DNA of 32,265 nt from assembly GCA_027075325.1 (NCBI GenBank), contig JALTBN010000027.1:240032-272296 (forward strand), written 5' to 3'. The translations under genes were made by a program, and so were the position numbers. Origin of the DNA: Thermococcus sp. (GTDB lineage Archaea > Methanobacteriota_B > Thermococci > Thermococcales > Thermococcaceae). This document shows positions 1 to 7,703 of the stretch, in pieces (within the stretch, counting starts at the first letter, position 1; every line of letters begins with the position of its first letter). Below the pieces are notes generated by a model. The model did no database searches. It was not told the DNA's origin and saw only the letters and a program-made list of their open reading frames with translations.

Positions 1-306
1 AGAGCTCCCCCCGAGTTCAAGAGCATAGATCTCCGCGATGAGGCGATAAGGTTCCACGCGAAGGGAGCGATGATACTCGTGGTCAGGAACGGGGAGGTAG
101 TCTTCCCCGAAGACGGAAGACCCCTAAGGGAAACCATGCCAGAACTGGCCGATAGACTGGAAAGCCTTCTGGATTTCTTTGAAGGGGACGCCATCATAGT
201 GGCATGGGCGGAAAACCCGGCCGCCGCCATGAAGAGCGCCTATCACGTAGCGATATCGCTGAAGGGGGACTCCCTTCCGGAGGATCTTCTCAGGATACTG
301 AGGTGA
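1..306 (+). CDS. Hypothetical protein, 5'-truncated by the window edge
   Basis: The frame is open from base 1, so this is the C-terminal 101 residues of a gene that begins upstream; the first ATG inside (position 70) is probably internal because the codons before it are also coding-like. I do not recognise the family. The visible part alternates short strands (MILVVRNGEVVF, DAIIVAW) with an acidic helix (PELADRLESLLDFFEG), which suggests a small soluble alpha/beta domain. It stops 4 bases before pyrF, and the pyrF ribosome binding site (GAGGTGAG) overlaps its last codons, so it is the first visible gene of the pyrF operon. No membrane segment or catalytic motif is visible. Confidence 0.75.
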   Translation, partial: RAPPEFKSIDLRDEAIRFHAKGAMILVVRNGEVVFPEDGRPLRETMPELADRLESLLDFFEGDAIIVAWAENPAAAMKSAYHVAISLKGDSLPEDLLRILR

Positions 307-310
307 GGAC

Positions 311-949
311 ATGGGGGAGAGCAGACTCGTCCTTGCCCTCGACGTCTACGAGCGCGAGAGGGCGCTGGGGATAGCCGAGAGCACGGCGGAATACCTGTGG
401 GCCATTAAGGTCAACTGGCCGCTCATAATCGGCTCTGGCCTTGGAATAATCAGTGAGCTTAAGCAGGTGACGGGACTACCGATCATAGCCGACCTCAAGC
501 TCGCTGACATACCGAACACAAACAGGCTGATAGCGAAGAAGGTTTTTGAAGCCGGCGCTGATTACGTGATAGCCCACGGCTTCGTCGGGAGGGAGGGCGT
601 TAAGGCAGTGATGGAGCTTGGGGAGACAATAATCGTCGTCGAGATGAGCCACCCCGGAGCAAAGGAATTCATCCAGCCGGTGACGGATAAGCTCATCGAG
701 ATGGCCAACGAGCTTGAGCCCTTTGGGGTCATAGCCCCCGCAACGAGGCCGGAGCGCGTTAGCTACATCCGCTCGAAGCTGAAGCCGGGGATTAAAGTCA
801 TCACCCCCGGCGTCGGCGCCCAGGGCGGAAAAGCTAAAGACGTTTTAAAGGCCGGGGCAGATTACATCATCGTCGGGCGCGCGATTTACGAAAGCGAGAA
901 CCCGAGGGAGAGTGCGAGGAAAATTTTCGAGGAGCTGGAGGTGGTCTGA
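311..949 (+). CDS. pyrF: Orotidine 5'-phosphate decarboxylase
   Basis: Cytoplasmic enzyme converting OMP to UMP, the last step of de novo pyrimidine synthesis. The 212-residue length is normal for the short archaeal form. The TIM-barrel signature is clear: LALDVYE near the N-terminus, then ADLKLADIPNTN around residues 60-71 with the catalytic Asp-Lys-Asp arrangement, and the C-terminal phosphate-binding stretch VITPGVG...GADYIIVGRAIY. The start at 311 has GAGGTGAG 5-7 bases upstream. Its stop overlaps the start of the next gene (TGATG), so translation of the two is probably coupled. The downstream PUA protein and RibL are not pyrimidine genes, so the operon appears to be mixed housekeeping. 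Confidence 0.97.
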   Translation: MGESRLVLALDVYERERALGIAESTAEYLWAIKVNWPLIIGSGLGIISELKQVTGLPIIADLKLADIPNTNRLIAKKVFEAGADYVIAHGFVGREGVKAVMELGETIIVVEMSHPGAKEFIQPVTDKLIEMANELEPFGVIAPATRPERVSYIRSKLKPGIKVITPGVGAQGGKAKDVLKAGADYIIVGRAIYESENPRESARKIFEELEVV

Positions 950-1467
950 TGGAGCTGAAGGTCAAGCACCCACTCAGCAAGAAAGAAGTTAAGGAGATAA
1001 TCCTCGAGATGGCCGAGATTTTTGGCGATGAAATAGCCGGGAAGATGCTGAGCAAGAAGGACAGGGTTGAGGTGGCAGAGTTTGACAGGACCACCGAGAT
1101 AATCCTCGTTAACGGGAGGCCCTTCTTCATACGGAGGAAGGAGCTGGTGTTCCCGCTCGTGATAGCCCTCTACGAGCTCTCCAACGAGGAGGACCTCCGG
1201 AAGTGGCCGAGGCGCGTCGTGGTGGACGCGGGTGCGGTTCCGTTCATCATCAAGGGCGCCGACGTCATGGCGGCCGGGATAACCGATGCCGATGAGAACA
1301 TCAAGGAGGGAGACTTTGTCTTCGTGGTGGAGGAGGACTACGGGAGGCCCCTCGCAATAGGAATAGCCCTCATGGATGGCAAGACTATGAAGGAGAAGCC
1401 AAAGGGGAAGGCGGTGAAGAACATCCACCACGCCAAGGACAGGATATGGGAGCTTACGGTGGGCTGA
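949..1467 (+). CDS. PUA-domain RNA-binding protein (MCT-1/Tma20-like)
   Basis: A 172-residue protein with a basic N-terminal domain of about 80 residues (of the type found in archaeal PUA proteins), followed by a C-terminal PUA domain. The PUA hallmark is visible as [22 protein letters not shown], then a strand pair around [15 protein letters not shown]. The family is related to eukaryotic MCT-1/DENR-type factors and is expected to bind structured RNA such as tRNA or rRNA; the exact partner cannot be read from the sequence. It overlaps pyrF by one base and ends one base before ribL, so all three are co-transcribed. No catalytic residues are evident. Family assignment is firm; biological role is inferred. 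Confidence 0.88.
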   Translation: MELKVKHPLSKKEVKEIILEMAEIFGDEIAGKMLSKKDRVEVAEFDRTTEIILVNGRPFFIRRKELVFPLVIALYELSNEEDLRKWPRRVVVDAGAVPFIIKGADVMAAGITDADENIKEGDFVFVVEEDYGRPLAIGIALMDGKTMKEKPKGKAVKNIHHAKDRIWELTVG

Positions 1468-1468
1468 A

Positions 1469-1933
1469 ATGGACGAAAAGTCACTCAAAAAGGGACAGAA
1501 AAAAATCCGGGTTCTCGTGGGGGGAGTCTTTGACATCCTCCACGTCGGCCACATACACTTTTTGAAGCAGGCAAAAAGCCTGGGAGACGAGTTAGTGGTG
1601 ATAGTTGCCAACGACGCCACGGTCGAGCGCAACAAGGGTAGAAAGCCAGTTAACACTGCGGAGGACAGGGCAGAGTTGCTGAGGGCTATCAGATACGTCG
1701 ATGAGGTTTACGTGGGTTCTCCCAATGCCATCGATTACGAGCTCGTTAGAAGAATAAGCCCGGATATAGTAGCAATCGGGCCAGACCAGACCTTCAACTG
1801 TGGCCGCCTCAAAGAGGAGCTCCGGAAGAACGGAATAGATGCGGAGGTCATCAGAATCCCGTACCTTTACAAGAAGGACAGGGCTAAGACGAGCAAAATC
1901 CTTCAGCGCATAGTCGAGGAGTTCTGCGAGTGA
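1469..1933 (+). CDS. ribL: FAD synthase (archaeal RibL-type cytidylyltransferase-like nucleotidyltransferase)
   Basis: Predicted to adenylate FMN to FAD. The 154-residue protein is a single nucleotidyltransferase domain: [19 protein letters not shown] contains the HxGH nucleotide-binding motif (HVGH), and [20 protein letters not shown] provides the substrate loop. A conserved Cys lies in the later GPDQTFNCG segment, as in the archaeal RibL group. A lysine-rich N-terminal tail of about 13 residues precedes the fold. The closest alternative is a glycerol-3-phosphate cytidylyltransferase; the archaeal context and the C-terminal signature favour RibL. It starts one base after the PUA gene and converges with the parA-partner gene, leaving only 9 bases between stops. 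Confidence 0.88.
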   Translation: MDEKSLKKGQKKIRVLVGGVFDILHVGHIHFLKQAKSLGDELVVIVANDATVERNKGRKPVNTAEDRAELLRAIRYVDEVYVGSPNAIDYELVRRISPDIVAIGPDQTFNCGRLKEELRKNGIDAEVIRIPYLYKKDRAKTSKILQRIVEEFCE

Positions 1934-1942
1934 GGGAAAAGA

Positions 1943-2281
1943 TCAGAGACGAAACTTCCCCATGTACTCCCTCAGGAACTCTGGATCCTCCTTTCTGATC
2001 GCGCTCATAAGTTCGTCAAACTTCTTTTCCCCAAGGGCCTGGCGCAGGTAGTAGTAGAGGTTCACGGCATCCTCCACGATTATGCTCTGCCTCCTCCCTT
2101 CCTCGCCGTAGAGCTCGATGAGCTTTTTGTTGATGTCAAGGCTTATGTAAAGGGTCTTCTGCTTCTTTTGATGCTTGAGATCTTCCTTTCCCTTCTCTTT
2201 TCTGGGCTTCGAGGGTTTGGTCAGGTCGTTAACCGAACCGGCGAAAAGCTTCGGAATTTTACCTTTACTCTCCTTCAACAA
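1943..2281 (-). CDS. Small basic RHH-like DNA-binding protein, putative ParA/SegA partner
   Basis: 112 residues if read from the TTG at 2281, which lies inside the end of parA (17-base overlap). I do not recognise a named family. Residues 1-40 are basic and look disordered (many Lys/Pro). From about residue 43 a ribbon-helix-helix pattern appears: a strand (KTLYISLD), a helix (INKKLIELYGEEG), and a second helix (RQSIIVEDAVNLYYYLRQ). The C-terminal 35 residues are probably helical. A flexible basic arm plus RHH fold encoded immediately after a ParA ATPase is the arrangement of centromere-binding partners such as ParG, omega and archaeal SegB. The partner role is inference from fold and position. 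The start is uncertain because TTG is weak; coupling to parA translation would explain it. Confidence 0.72.
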   Translation of the reverse strand: MLKESKGKIPKLFAGSVNDLTKPSKPRKEKGKEDLKHQKKQKTLYISLDINKKLIELYGEEGRRQSIIVEDAVNLYYYLRQALGEKKFDELMSAIRKEDPEFLREYMGKFRL

Positions 2282-3038
2282 TTGAAATCACCTCTCTGGT
2301 AAGCTTCTCAAAGGCCTTTGCGGCCCTTCCTTCCGGTTCATAATCAAATATGCTCAACCCCTCCCCCTGTGCCTTCTCAAGGGCAACGGCCTTCGGTATC
2401 GTTGTCAGGATCGGGGCATCAGGGTAGGCATCCTTGAGCTCCTTGAGCCGCGTCTTCGGGACTTTGGTCTGCCGGGTGAACTTGTTCGGAACTAATCCCA
2501 TGAGGGACAGGTTCTCGTTGGTCTCCTCCCTGATCATGGCCATGAGGTTGAACATGAGCTGCATGCCTATAACCCCGAAGTAGCTGAGCTCAAGTGGTAT
2601 GAGGACGTAGTCAGAGGCTGTAAGCGAGTTGACTAAAAAGATGCCCATGCTGGGGGGGTTGTCGATGAGGACGTAATCATAGTCGGGGAGAATCGGGGAG
2701 ATGGCTTTCTGCAACCTTCTCTCCCTGTTATACGCGTTTATTATTTCTATCTCCTTTGCGGAGAGGTCGAGGTGGCTGGGGATTATGTGGAGGTTCTCCG
2801 AGACCTCCACTATTGTGTCATTAACATCGCTCTCGCGGGCCATGATGGTGCCGACGTTGCTGTTTTCATGGTTCATGACTTCCATACCTATGAGGCCGAA
2901 GGTCAGGTTGAACTGGGGGTCGACGTCTATAAGAAGAACCTTCCTTCCCATCCGGGCGAGCCCGTAGCCGAGGTTGAGCGTGAGGGTTGTCTTTCCAACG
3001 CCGCCCTTCTGGTTGGCAACGCTGATTACAACTGCCAT
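2265..3038 (-). CDS. ParA/SegA-family partition ATPase
   Basis: 257 residues from the ATG at 3038, which has GGTGAT 4 bases upstream; a GTG at 3050 would remove that site and add only MGDR. The deviant Walker A box is at residues 10-17 (QKGGVGKT), followed by LLIDVDPQFNLTFG (A'), and YDYVLIDNPPSMG (Walker B). It belongs to the ParA/Soj/SegA group of dimerising ATPases that move DNA; the Asp/Asn-rich switch and lack of a C-terminal amphipathic helix separate it from the MinD at 9861. It overlaps the RHH-like gene by 17 bases and has its own promoter (TATA-like TTTTAAAT near 3070). It sits directly downstream of ftsZ, so its role in chromosome segregation is likely though not proven. Confidence 0.93.
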   Translation of the reverse strand: MAVVISVANQKGGVGKTTLTLNLGYGLARMGRKVLLIDVDPQFNLTFGLIGMEVMNHENSNVGTIMARESDVNDTIVEVSENLHIIPSHLDLSAKEIEIINAYNRERRLQKAISPILPDYDYVLIDNPPSMGIFLVNSLTASDYVLIPLELSYFGVIGMQLMFNLMAMIREETNENLSLMGLVPNKFTRQTKVPKTRLKELKDAYPDAPILTTIPKAVALEKAQGEGLSIFDYEPEGRAAKAFEKLTREVISIVEGE

Positions 3039-3096
3039 TCTATCACCCACTAACCGTCATCCTCGATGCATTTAAAAGTTATGGAAATAAATTTTT

Positions 3097-3124
3097 AAAT
3101 AGACAGAAGGAAATAGACAGAAGG
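3097..3124. repeat. Perfect 14-bp tandem repeat (two copies) upstream of parA
   Basis: AAATAGACAGAAGG occurs at 3097-3110 and again, unchanged and head-to-tail, at 3111-3124. The pair lies between the ftsZ stop codon (3126-3128) and the parA TATA-like element (about 3069-3078). Placement upstream of a ParA plus RHH-protein pair matches the direct repeats that RHH centromere-binding proteins use as operator and centromere. That function is inference. It could also simply be a 3'-end feature of the ftsZ transcript. Confidence 0.85.
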
Positions 3125-3125
3125 C

Positions 3126-4388
3126 TCAGAATTCTATGTCGGCGAAGAGTTCTTCGATGCGCTTTCTGTGTTCATCGTTCCCTGATGCCTTCTTGGGCTC
3201 TTCCTGCCTTGAAAGGATCCTGTAAATGTCATCAAAGTCTGCGGAGGCCTTTTTCTCGAACGGGAGAGGTGCGGACCTCTTTGGAACGACGACGTTTGCC
3301 TTCGTCTGGAGGGCTGCGGCCTCTCCACCTATTATGTGGGGGCTCTCCACACCCGTCATGATTACCATTGCGCGGACAACCTTGCCCATATCCTCGTCGA
3401 CCCTCGCACCCCACTTTATCTCAGACTTCGTTCCAAGGTTGTTGTAAACGATCTCCATGGCCTCGTTTATTTCGCCGAGGTTGACGTCAGGGCCAACGGT
3501 AAAGTGAACCAGAGCCTTATTGCCGCTTCCGAACTTTACGTCGAGCATTTTGTTCTCAAGGGCAGCCTTAACGGCCTCAACCGCCCTGTTCTTTGAGTCG
3601 CTCTCTCCAATGCCTATGAGGGCCGCTCCACCGTCCTTCATGACGCTGTAGACATCGGCGAAGTCAATGTTCACCATGGAAGGGAGCTTTATTGTCTCGG
3701 TTATACCCTTGACCATCCTGGCTATTATCTCATCGGCAAAGCGGAAGGCAGCGTTTATCGGGAGATTCGGCACGAGCTTGAGGAGCTTGTCGTTCTCGAT
3801 TATGATGACTGTGTCGGAGTAATGCAGAAGCGCTTTTATTCCGGCCTTGGCCTTCTCCACCCTTATGGTCCCTTCAGTCTTGAATGGGAATGTAACGACG
3901 CTGACGACCAGCGGCTCCCTGAAGCGACCGCTGTGCCTGGCGCGCTCCTTTATAACCTTCGCAACAACAGGGGCAGCGCCTGTTCCGGTACCGTTGCCCA
4001 TTCCAGCGGTTATGAAAACGAGATCAACGTCCCCTATGGTCTCGGATATCTCGTGGGCATTTGCTTCTGCTGCGCGATAGCCGACCTCAGGATCGCCACC
4101 GGAGCCCTTACCCTGTGTTATTTCCCTCCCCAGAAGAAGCTTCTTGTGGGCCTTTATCCTCGCGAGGTGCTGGGCGTCGGTGTTCATGGCTATCAGCTCA
4201 GCGCCCTCAACGCCCAGCTCATAAAGCCTTGTTATAGTGTTGTTACCGGATCCGCCCACACCAACGATTGCGATCTTAATGAAGTCCTCGTCGAACTCAT
4301 CGCCGGTGAGATTCTGTCCCTTTTCCACATTCGGTTTTTCATCCAAATCCAGTTTAATTCCAGCCTGCTCCAGGAGCTTAAACACCAT
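3126..4388 (-). CDS. ftsZ: Cell division GTPase FtsZ (probably FtsZ2 subgroup)
   Basis: Tubulin-like GTPase that forms the division ring at mid-cell. The 420-residue protein has a short N-terminal extension of about 35 residues, then [17 protein letters not shown] (nucleotide binding), the tubulin signature loop [15 protein letters not shown], and the T7 catalytic loop [15 protein letters not shown] with the Asp residues needed for hydrolysis in the neighbouring subunit. The signature carries Asn where most FtsZ have Gly (GNGTGTG). The C-terminal 60 residues are a variable tail ending in an acidic ELFADIEF peptide, a plausible anchor-binding tail. The start at 4388 follows GAGGGGGT. It is 34 bases downstream of an RHH regulator gene, the arrangement known for haloarchaeal cdrS and ftsZ2, which is the main reason for suggesting FtsZ2. 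Confidence 0.96.
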   Translation of the reverse strand: MVFKLLEQAGIKLDLDEKPNVEKGQNLTGDEFDEDFIKIAIVGVGGSGNNTITRLYELGVEGAELIAMNTDAQHLARIKAHKKLLLGREITQGKGSGGDPEVGYRAAEANAHEISETIGDVDLVFITAGMGNGTGTGAAPVVAKVIKERARHSGRFREPLVVSVVTFPFKTEGTIRVEKAKAGIKALLHYSDTVIIIENDKLLKLVPNLPINAAFRFADEIIARMVKGITETIKLPSMVNIDFADVYSVMKDGGAALIGIGESDSKNRAVEAVKAALENKMLDVKFGSGNKALVHFTVGPDVNLGEINEAMEIVYNNLGTKSEIKWGARVDEDMGKVVRAMVIMTGVESPHIIGGEAAALQTKANVVVPKRSAPLPFEKKASADFDDIYRILSRQEEPKKASGNDEHRKRIEELFADIEF

Positions 4389-4422
4389 CTTTATACCCCC
4401 TCTCCTCTATACGGGTGGCATT

Positions 4423-4611
4423 TCACCTTATCACATACTCAGGAACCTCGTCATCCTGGAATTCCAATTGCATCTCTTTCTTGAGGAACTCCCTGATTGC
4501 AGTTCTTATCACTTCGCTGCGGTTTGGATACACTCCCCGCCTAACCAGCTGGTCCATCGCGTTCACAAAGCTCTGGGGGAGCTGCACGCTCACGATGCGC
4601 ATCTTTGTCAT
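4423..4611 (-). CDS. Ribbon-helix-helix regulator, CdrS-like
   Basis: 62 residues from the ATG at 4611, which has GGTGAT 7 bases upstream; the GTG four codons earlier lies within that site. It is almost entirely one RHH (CopG/NikR N-terminal type) domain: strand MRIVSVQLPQ, helix SFVNAMDQLVRRG, turn YPNRSE, helix VIRTAIREFLKKEM, then an acidic tail. RHH proteins dimerise to place the strand pair in the DNA major groove. In haloarchaea the short RHH protein CdrS is co-transcribed with ftsZ2 and controls cell-division genes; this gene has the same size, fold and position. Its own promoter region carries paired short repeats, so autoregulation is plausible. The CdrS identity is inference from synteny and fold. 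Confidence 0.88.
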   Translation of the reverse strand: MTKMRIVSVQLPQSFVNAMDQLVRRGVYPNRSEVIRTAIREFLKKEMQLEFQDDEVPEYVIR

Positions 4612-4645
4612 TCCCTGTATCACCCAGTCTATTGGGTCGCTACTT

Positions 4646-4679
4646 TAGTTAGTGCATTAAGTAGTTAAATACTTTGCGC
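4646..4679 (-). promoter_or_regulatory. Promoter and possible operator of the cdrS-like/ftsZ operon
   Basis: Read on the minus strand there is a BRE-like GCAAAG followed by a TATA box TATTTAAC (4664-4671), predicting transcription start about 30 bases before the ATG at 4611. Between TATA and start, TAGTTA occurs twice on the plus strand (4646-4651 and 4662-4667), flanking a near-palindrome TTAGTGCATTAA (4649-4660). This is where an autoregulating RHH dimer could bind. The stretch 4681-4740 further upstream is almost pure A/T and separates this operon from the divergent cgi121. Confidence 0.55.
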
Positions 4680-4817
4680 CTCTAAAATAATATAATAAAA
4701 ATATTTTTTTCAAAAAAATTTTAAAAATTTTTATAAAACTCAAAGATTTTTTAGAACCGGGGATTAAGACGCAACAAGGGTTATAACTTCTCCCCCAAAA
4801 CTGGAACGGGTGGTGGA

Positions 4818-5225
4818 ATGAAAGAGGTCATTGAGGGCATAGTGGTGGGGACCGTTAATGTTGAGAACCCGGAAAGACTAATCAAAAGCCTTGGAGGAAA
4901 TGTACAGGTGGTACGGGCTCCATGTTATGAGATAGTCGTTCACGCGGCAGTGCTGGCAAAGAGGGCCTTTGAAAGGGGGACCAATCGTGCAAAAACTCTG
5001 GGTGGGGAGTTCCTTCTGAGGCTGGCCGGAACCCTGCAGATCAGGGAGGCGATAAAAGATTATGGGGTTGCACGCGGCCTCAACTACCTCGTTGTGTTCG
5101 GTGGGATGAACGAAGCGGAGGCCTTTCTGAAGGAACACGGCCTGGAGCAGGGGGAGGCAGTTCACTGCAGTAAGGAGGTTTCAAAAAGCCTTTTTGAAAA
5201 ATCGGCCCTGACCGAAGTTTTGTAG
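4818..5225 (+). CDS. cgi121: KEOPS complex subunit Cgi121
   Basis: Small subunit of KEOPS, which installs N6-threonylcarbamoyladenosine (t6A) at position 37 of ANN-decoding tRNAs; in archaea Cgi121 binds the Bud32 kinase subunit and recruits tRNA through its 3' CCA end. The 135-residue length is typical. The family pattern is the central helix around NRAKTLGGEFLLRLAGTLQI followed by REAIKDYG and the strand LNYLVVFGG. No catalytic site is expected. The ATG at 4818 follows GGGTGGTGGA. A TTATAA element at 4780-4785 could serve as TATA. The divergent neighbour is the cdrS-like/ftsZ operon. The other KEOPS genes are not in the window. Confidence 0.9.
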   Translation: MKEVIEGIVVGTVNVENPERLIKSLGGNVQVVRAPCYEIVVHAAVLAKRAFERGTNRAKTLGGEFLLRLAGTLQIREAIKDYGVARGLNYLVVFGGMNEAEAFLKEHGLEQGEAVHCSKEVSKSLFEKSALTEVL

Positions 5226-5310
5226 GGTAAAACAGGATATTACCAAACCCTCTTCAGGTTAACTTTATAAGAGTCCCTCCTTCAGTTCCCGGATGTCAGG
5301 GGTGATGCTC

Positions 5311-6489
5311 ATGCGGTATAAAAAGCGCAAATACTTCATGGCGGGGAGGATAAACCTCCTCCAGCGCTCCAAGATTAGGGAGCTCTTTGAGAAGGCAAGG
5401 GCAATGGAGGACGTTATCTCGTTGGGAATCGGGGAGCCGGATTTTGATACCCCCGATGTGATAAAGGAGGCCGCTACCAAGGCCATGTATGAGGGGTATA
5501 CCCATTACACTCCGAACGCTGGAATACCGGAGTTCCGCGAGGCCATAGCCGAATACTACAAGGACTTCTACAACTTTGATGTCGATCCCTCGAACATCAT
5601 AGTCACCGCGGGGGCTTACGAGGCGACCTATCTCGCCTTTGAATCACTCCTTGAGCAGGGGGATGACGTTATAATCCCAGATCCCGCTTTCGTTTGCTAC
5701 GTTGAAGACGCCAAGATGTCCGAGGCGGGAATCATTCGTATCCCGCTCCGGGAGGAGAACGAGTTCCGCATCGATCCGGATGAGCTCGTGGAGATGATAA
5801 CCAAGAGAACCAGAATGCTCGTTATGAACTACCCCAACAACCCCACCGGTGCCACCATAGATAAGAAGACCGCGAAGGCAATAGCAGACATAGCGGAGGA
5901 CTACAACATATACGTGCTCAGTGATGAGCCCTACGAGCACTTTCTCTATGAAGGCGCAAAGCACCACCCGATGATAAAGTACGCACCCGACAACACCGTG
6001 CTCGCCAACAGCTTTTCCAAGACCTTCGCAATGACGGGGTGGAGGCTTGGGTTTGCCATAGCCCCCAGTCAGGTTATAAAGGATATGATAAAGCTCCACG
6101 CCTACGTCGTCGGAAACGTCACCTCCTTCATTCAGATAGCTGGAATCACGGCCCTCCGCGATAAACGCAGCTGGGATGCTCTCAAGGTGATGAGGGACAC
6201 CTATGCGGAGAGGAGAAAGCTCTTTCTGAAGGGACTTAAGGACGTTCCTCACGTTGAGGCATTCAAACCTAGGGGAGCCTTCTACATCTGGGCCAAGATT
6301 GACCCAGAGCTTGACATGACCAGCGAGGACTTTGCAAACTGGCTCCTTGAAAACTCCGGAGTCGTTGTTATCCCCGGAACCGCCTTTGGAAAGGGCGGCG
6401 AGGGATGGATCAGAATAAGCTACGCTACCAGAAGGGAGCTTCTGCTTGAGGCACTTGAGAGGATGAAAAAGGCACTTGAAAAACTCTGA
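5311..6489 (+). CDS. PLP-dependent class I/II aminotransferase (aromatic/branched-type)
   Basis: Fold-type I aminotransferase of 392 residues. The start at 5311 is chosen because GGGGTGAT lies 4 bases upstream; this gives a basic N-terminus (MRYKKRKYFMAG) before the usual family start. Visible landmarks are ISLGIGEPDFDTP, MNYPNNPTGA (substrate/PLP binding), SDEPYEHF, the Schiff-base lysine in SFSKTFAMTGWRLG, and the substrate-carboxylate Arg in GWIRISYA near the end. The sequence resembles the Thermococcales aromatic and alanine aminotransferase group; the amino-acid specificity cannot be read from the motifs. An MFS transporter gene begins 17 bases downstream, so the two are probably co-transcribed. 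Confidence 0.92.
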   Translation: MRYKKRKYFMAGRINLLQRSKIRELFEKARAMEDVISLGIGEPDFDTPDVIKEAATKAMYEGYTHYTPNAGIPEFREAIAEYYKDFYNFDVDPSNIIVTAGAYEATYLAFESLLEQGDDVIIPDPAFVCYVEDAKMSEAGIIRIPLREENEFRIDPDELVEMITKRTRMLVMNYPNNPTGATIDKKTAKAIADIAEDYNIYVLSDEPYEHFLYEGAKHHPMIKYAPDNTVLANSFSKTFAMTGWRLGFAIAPSQVIKDMIKLHAYVVGNVTSFIQIAGITALRDKRSWDALKVMRDTYAERRKLFLKGLKDVPHVEAFKPRGAFYIWAKIDPELDMTSEDFANWLLENSGVVVIPGTAFGKGGEGWIRISYATRRELLLEALERMKKALEKL

Positions 6490-6506
6490 AAGCTGGGGGG
6501 AAACAC

Positions 6507-7703
6507 ATGGGGAGCAACAGATGGGGTACCGTCTTAGTTAACATGCTCGTTGTTGCATCCGGATTCGGGACCATGCACATGCTTGAGAAGTTCAAAGACG
6601 CAGTTATAGCGCACTATGGGATAAGCGGAGGCGCGCTTGCCTACCAGCAGGACGCGTACGTTGTCGGCCTCTTCGTCGCGTTCCTGCTTGGGGGCACCAG
6701 TCTCTTCAAAGGCTCGTTCAAGAGGAGCGTGGCTTTGATAGTGAGCTTTGCGGCAATCCCGCAGTTCCTGATACCCTTTGTGGGTAACTGGTGGCTCATT
6801 GTTGCCCTGCGCTTTTTCCAGGGTTTCATCGTGGCCCTCATAGCCGTTTTCAGCAACCAGATAGCCAGGCTATTCCTCGCGGAAAGGCCCTTTGCTAAGG
6901 GTATAATCCTCTCTGGCATCTTCTGGGGTGGCCTCTACGGCATAAGCCTGGCCAAGTGGGCGGGTGGAAGCAACGCTCCCTGGTCGGCTGTCAGGGAGAC
7001 CTTCCTGCTCTCCGCGGTGGTCATGTACGTTGTGCTCCTGATATGGTGGGCCTTCGTTGAGGACTTTGAGATACCGAAGGAAAAGCACTCCTCAAGTGGG
7101 GCCAGTGTCTGGAAGATGCCGTTCACCTGGGTCTTTGGCTTCACTTTCTTCCCGGCACTCTGGATAATCTTCACCTTCGGTTCGTTCACGCTTCACCACG
7201 CCAGCTTCACCGACGCCCAGAACTCCAACCTCGTCATGGCCCTTGAAGTCTCGATGGGTCTCTGGTCCATCATCATGGGCTACCTCGGCTACCGCCTTTC
7301 CGTGAGGAACACTTCCAACAGAGGGCTCTTCAAGGCGATAGTCAGCGTTATGACACTATCCTATACCGTTACCTTCCTCGGCCTTCTCGTGGTCTGGAAG
7401 GGCGTGACGGGAAGCGAGTACGCACTGGCACTCCTGGGGTTCGTCATAGCGGGGATAGTGCAGGGAACCGGCCCGGCGTTCTGGACAACTGCCCCCGCAG
7501 CGTATCCCAAGGAGATTTACCCGGAGGCCAGCTTCGCGCTTGGGCTTATCTCAAACAGCGCTAACGCTGTCGCACCGAACGTCATGTTCGTTCTGGTTGG
7601 TGGATTCAGCGCGGGAATGGTGATTTACCTCGCCATGGCTCTGATGGGCATACTGCTCCTCTTAGTTTCCTTCAGGATGAAACTCCCAGTGGAGGGGGCC
7701 TGA
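6507..7703 (+). CDS. MFS transporter
   Basis: Integral membrane protein of 398 residues with about twelve hydrophobic segments in two halves separated by a charged central loop (EDFEIPKEKHSSSG). The region after the second and third helices (RFFQGF...NQIARLFLAERPFAKGI) has the Arg-rich pattern of MFS cytoplasmic loops. The C-terminal half contains GIVQGTGPAFWTTAPAAYPKEIYPEAS, a Gly/Pro-rich stretch. Substrate is unknown. The start follows GGGGGG 7 bases upstream. It lies between an aminotransferase and a small membrane protein whose start codon overlaps its stop (TGATG), so a role in amino-acid or keto-acid transport is a reasonable but untested guess. Confidence 0.9.
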   Translation: MGSNRWGTVLVNMLVVASGFGTMHMLEKFKDAVIAHYGISGGALAYQQDAYVVGLFVAFLLGGTSLFKGSFKRSVALIVSFAAIPQFLIPFVGNWWLIVALRFFQGFIVALIAVFSNQIARLFLAERPFAKGIILSGIFWGGLYGISLAKWAGGSNAPWSAVRETFLLSAVVMYVVLLIWWAFVEDFEIPKEKHSSSGASVWKMPFTWVFGFTFFPALWIIFTFGSFTLHHASFTDAQNSNLVMALEVSMGLWSIIMGYLGYRLSVRNTSNRGLFKAIVSVMTLSYTVTFLGLLVVWKGVTGSEYALALLGFVIAGIVQGTGPAFWTTAPAAYPKEIYPEASFALGLISNSANAVAPNVMFVLVGGFSAGMVIYLAMALMGILLLLVSFRMKLPVEGA

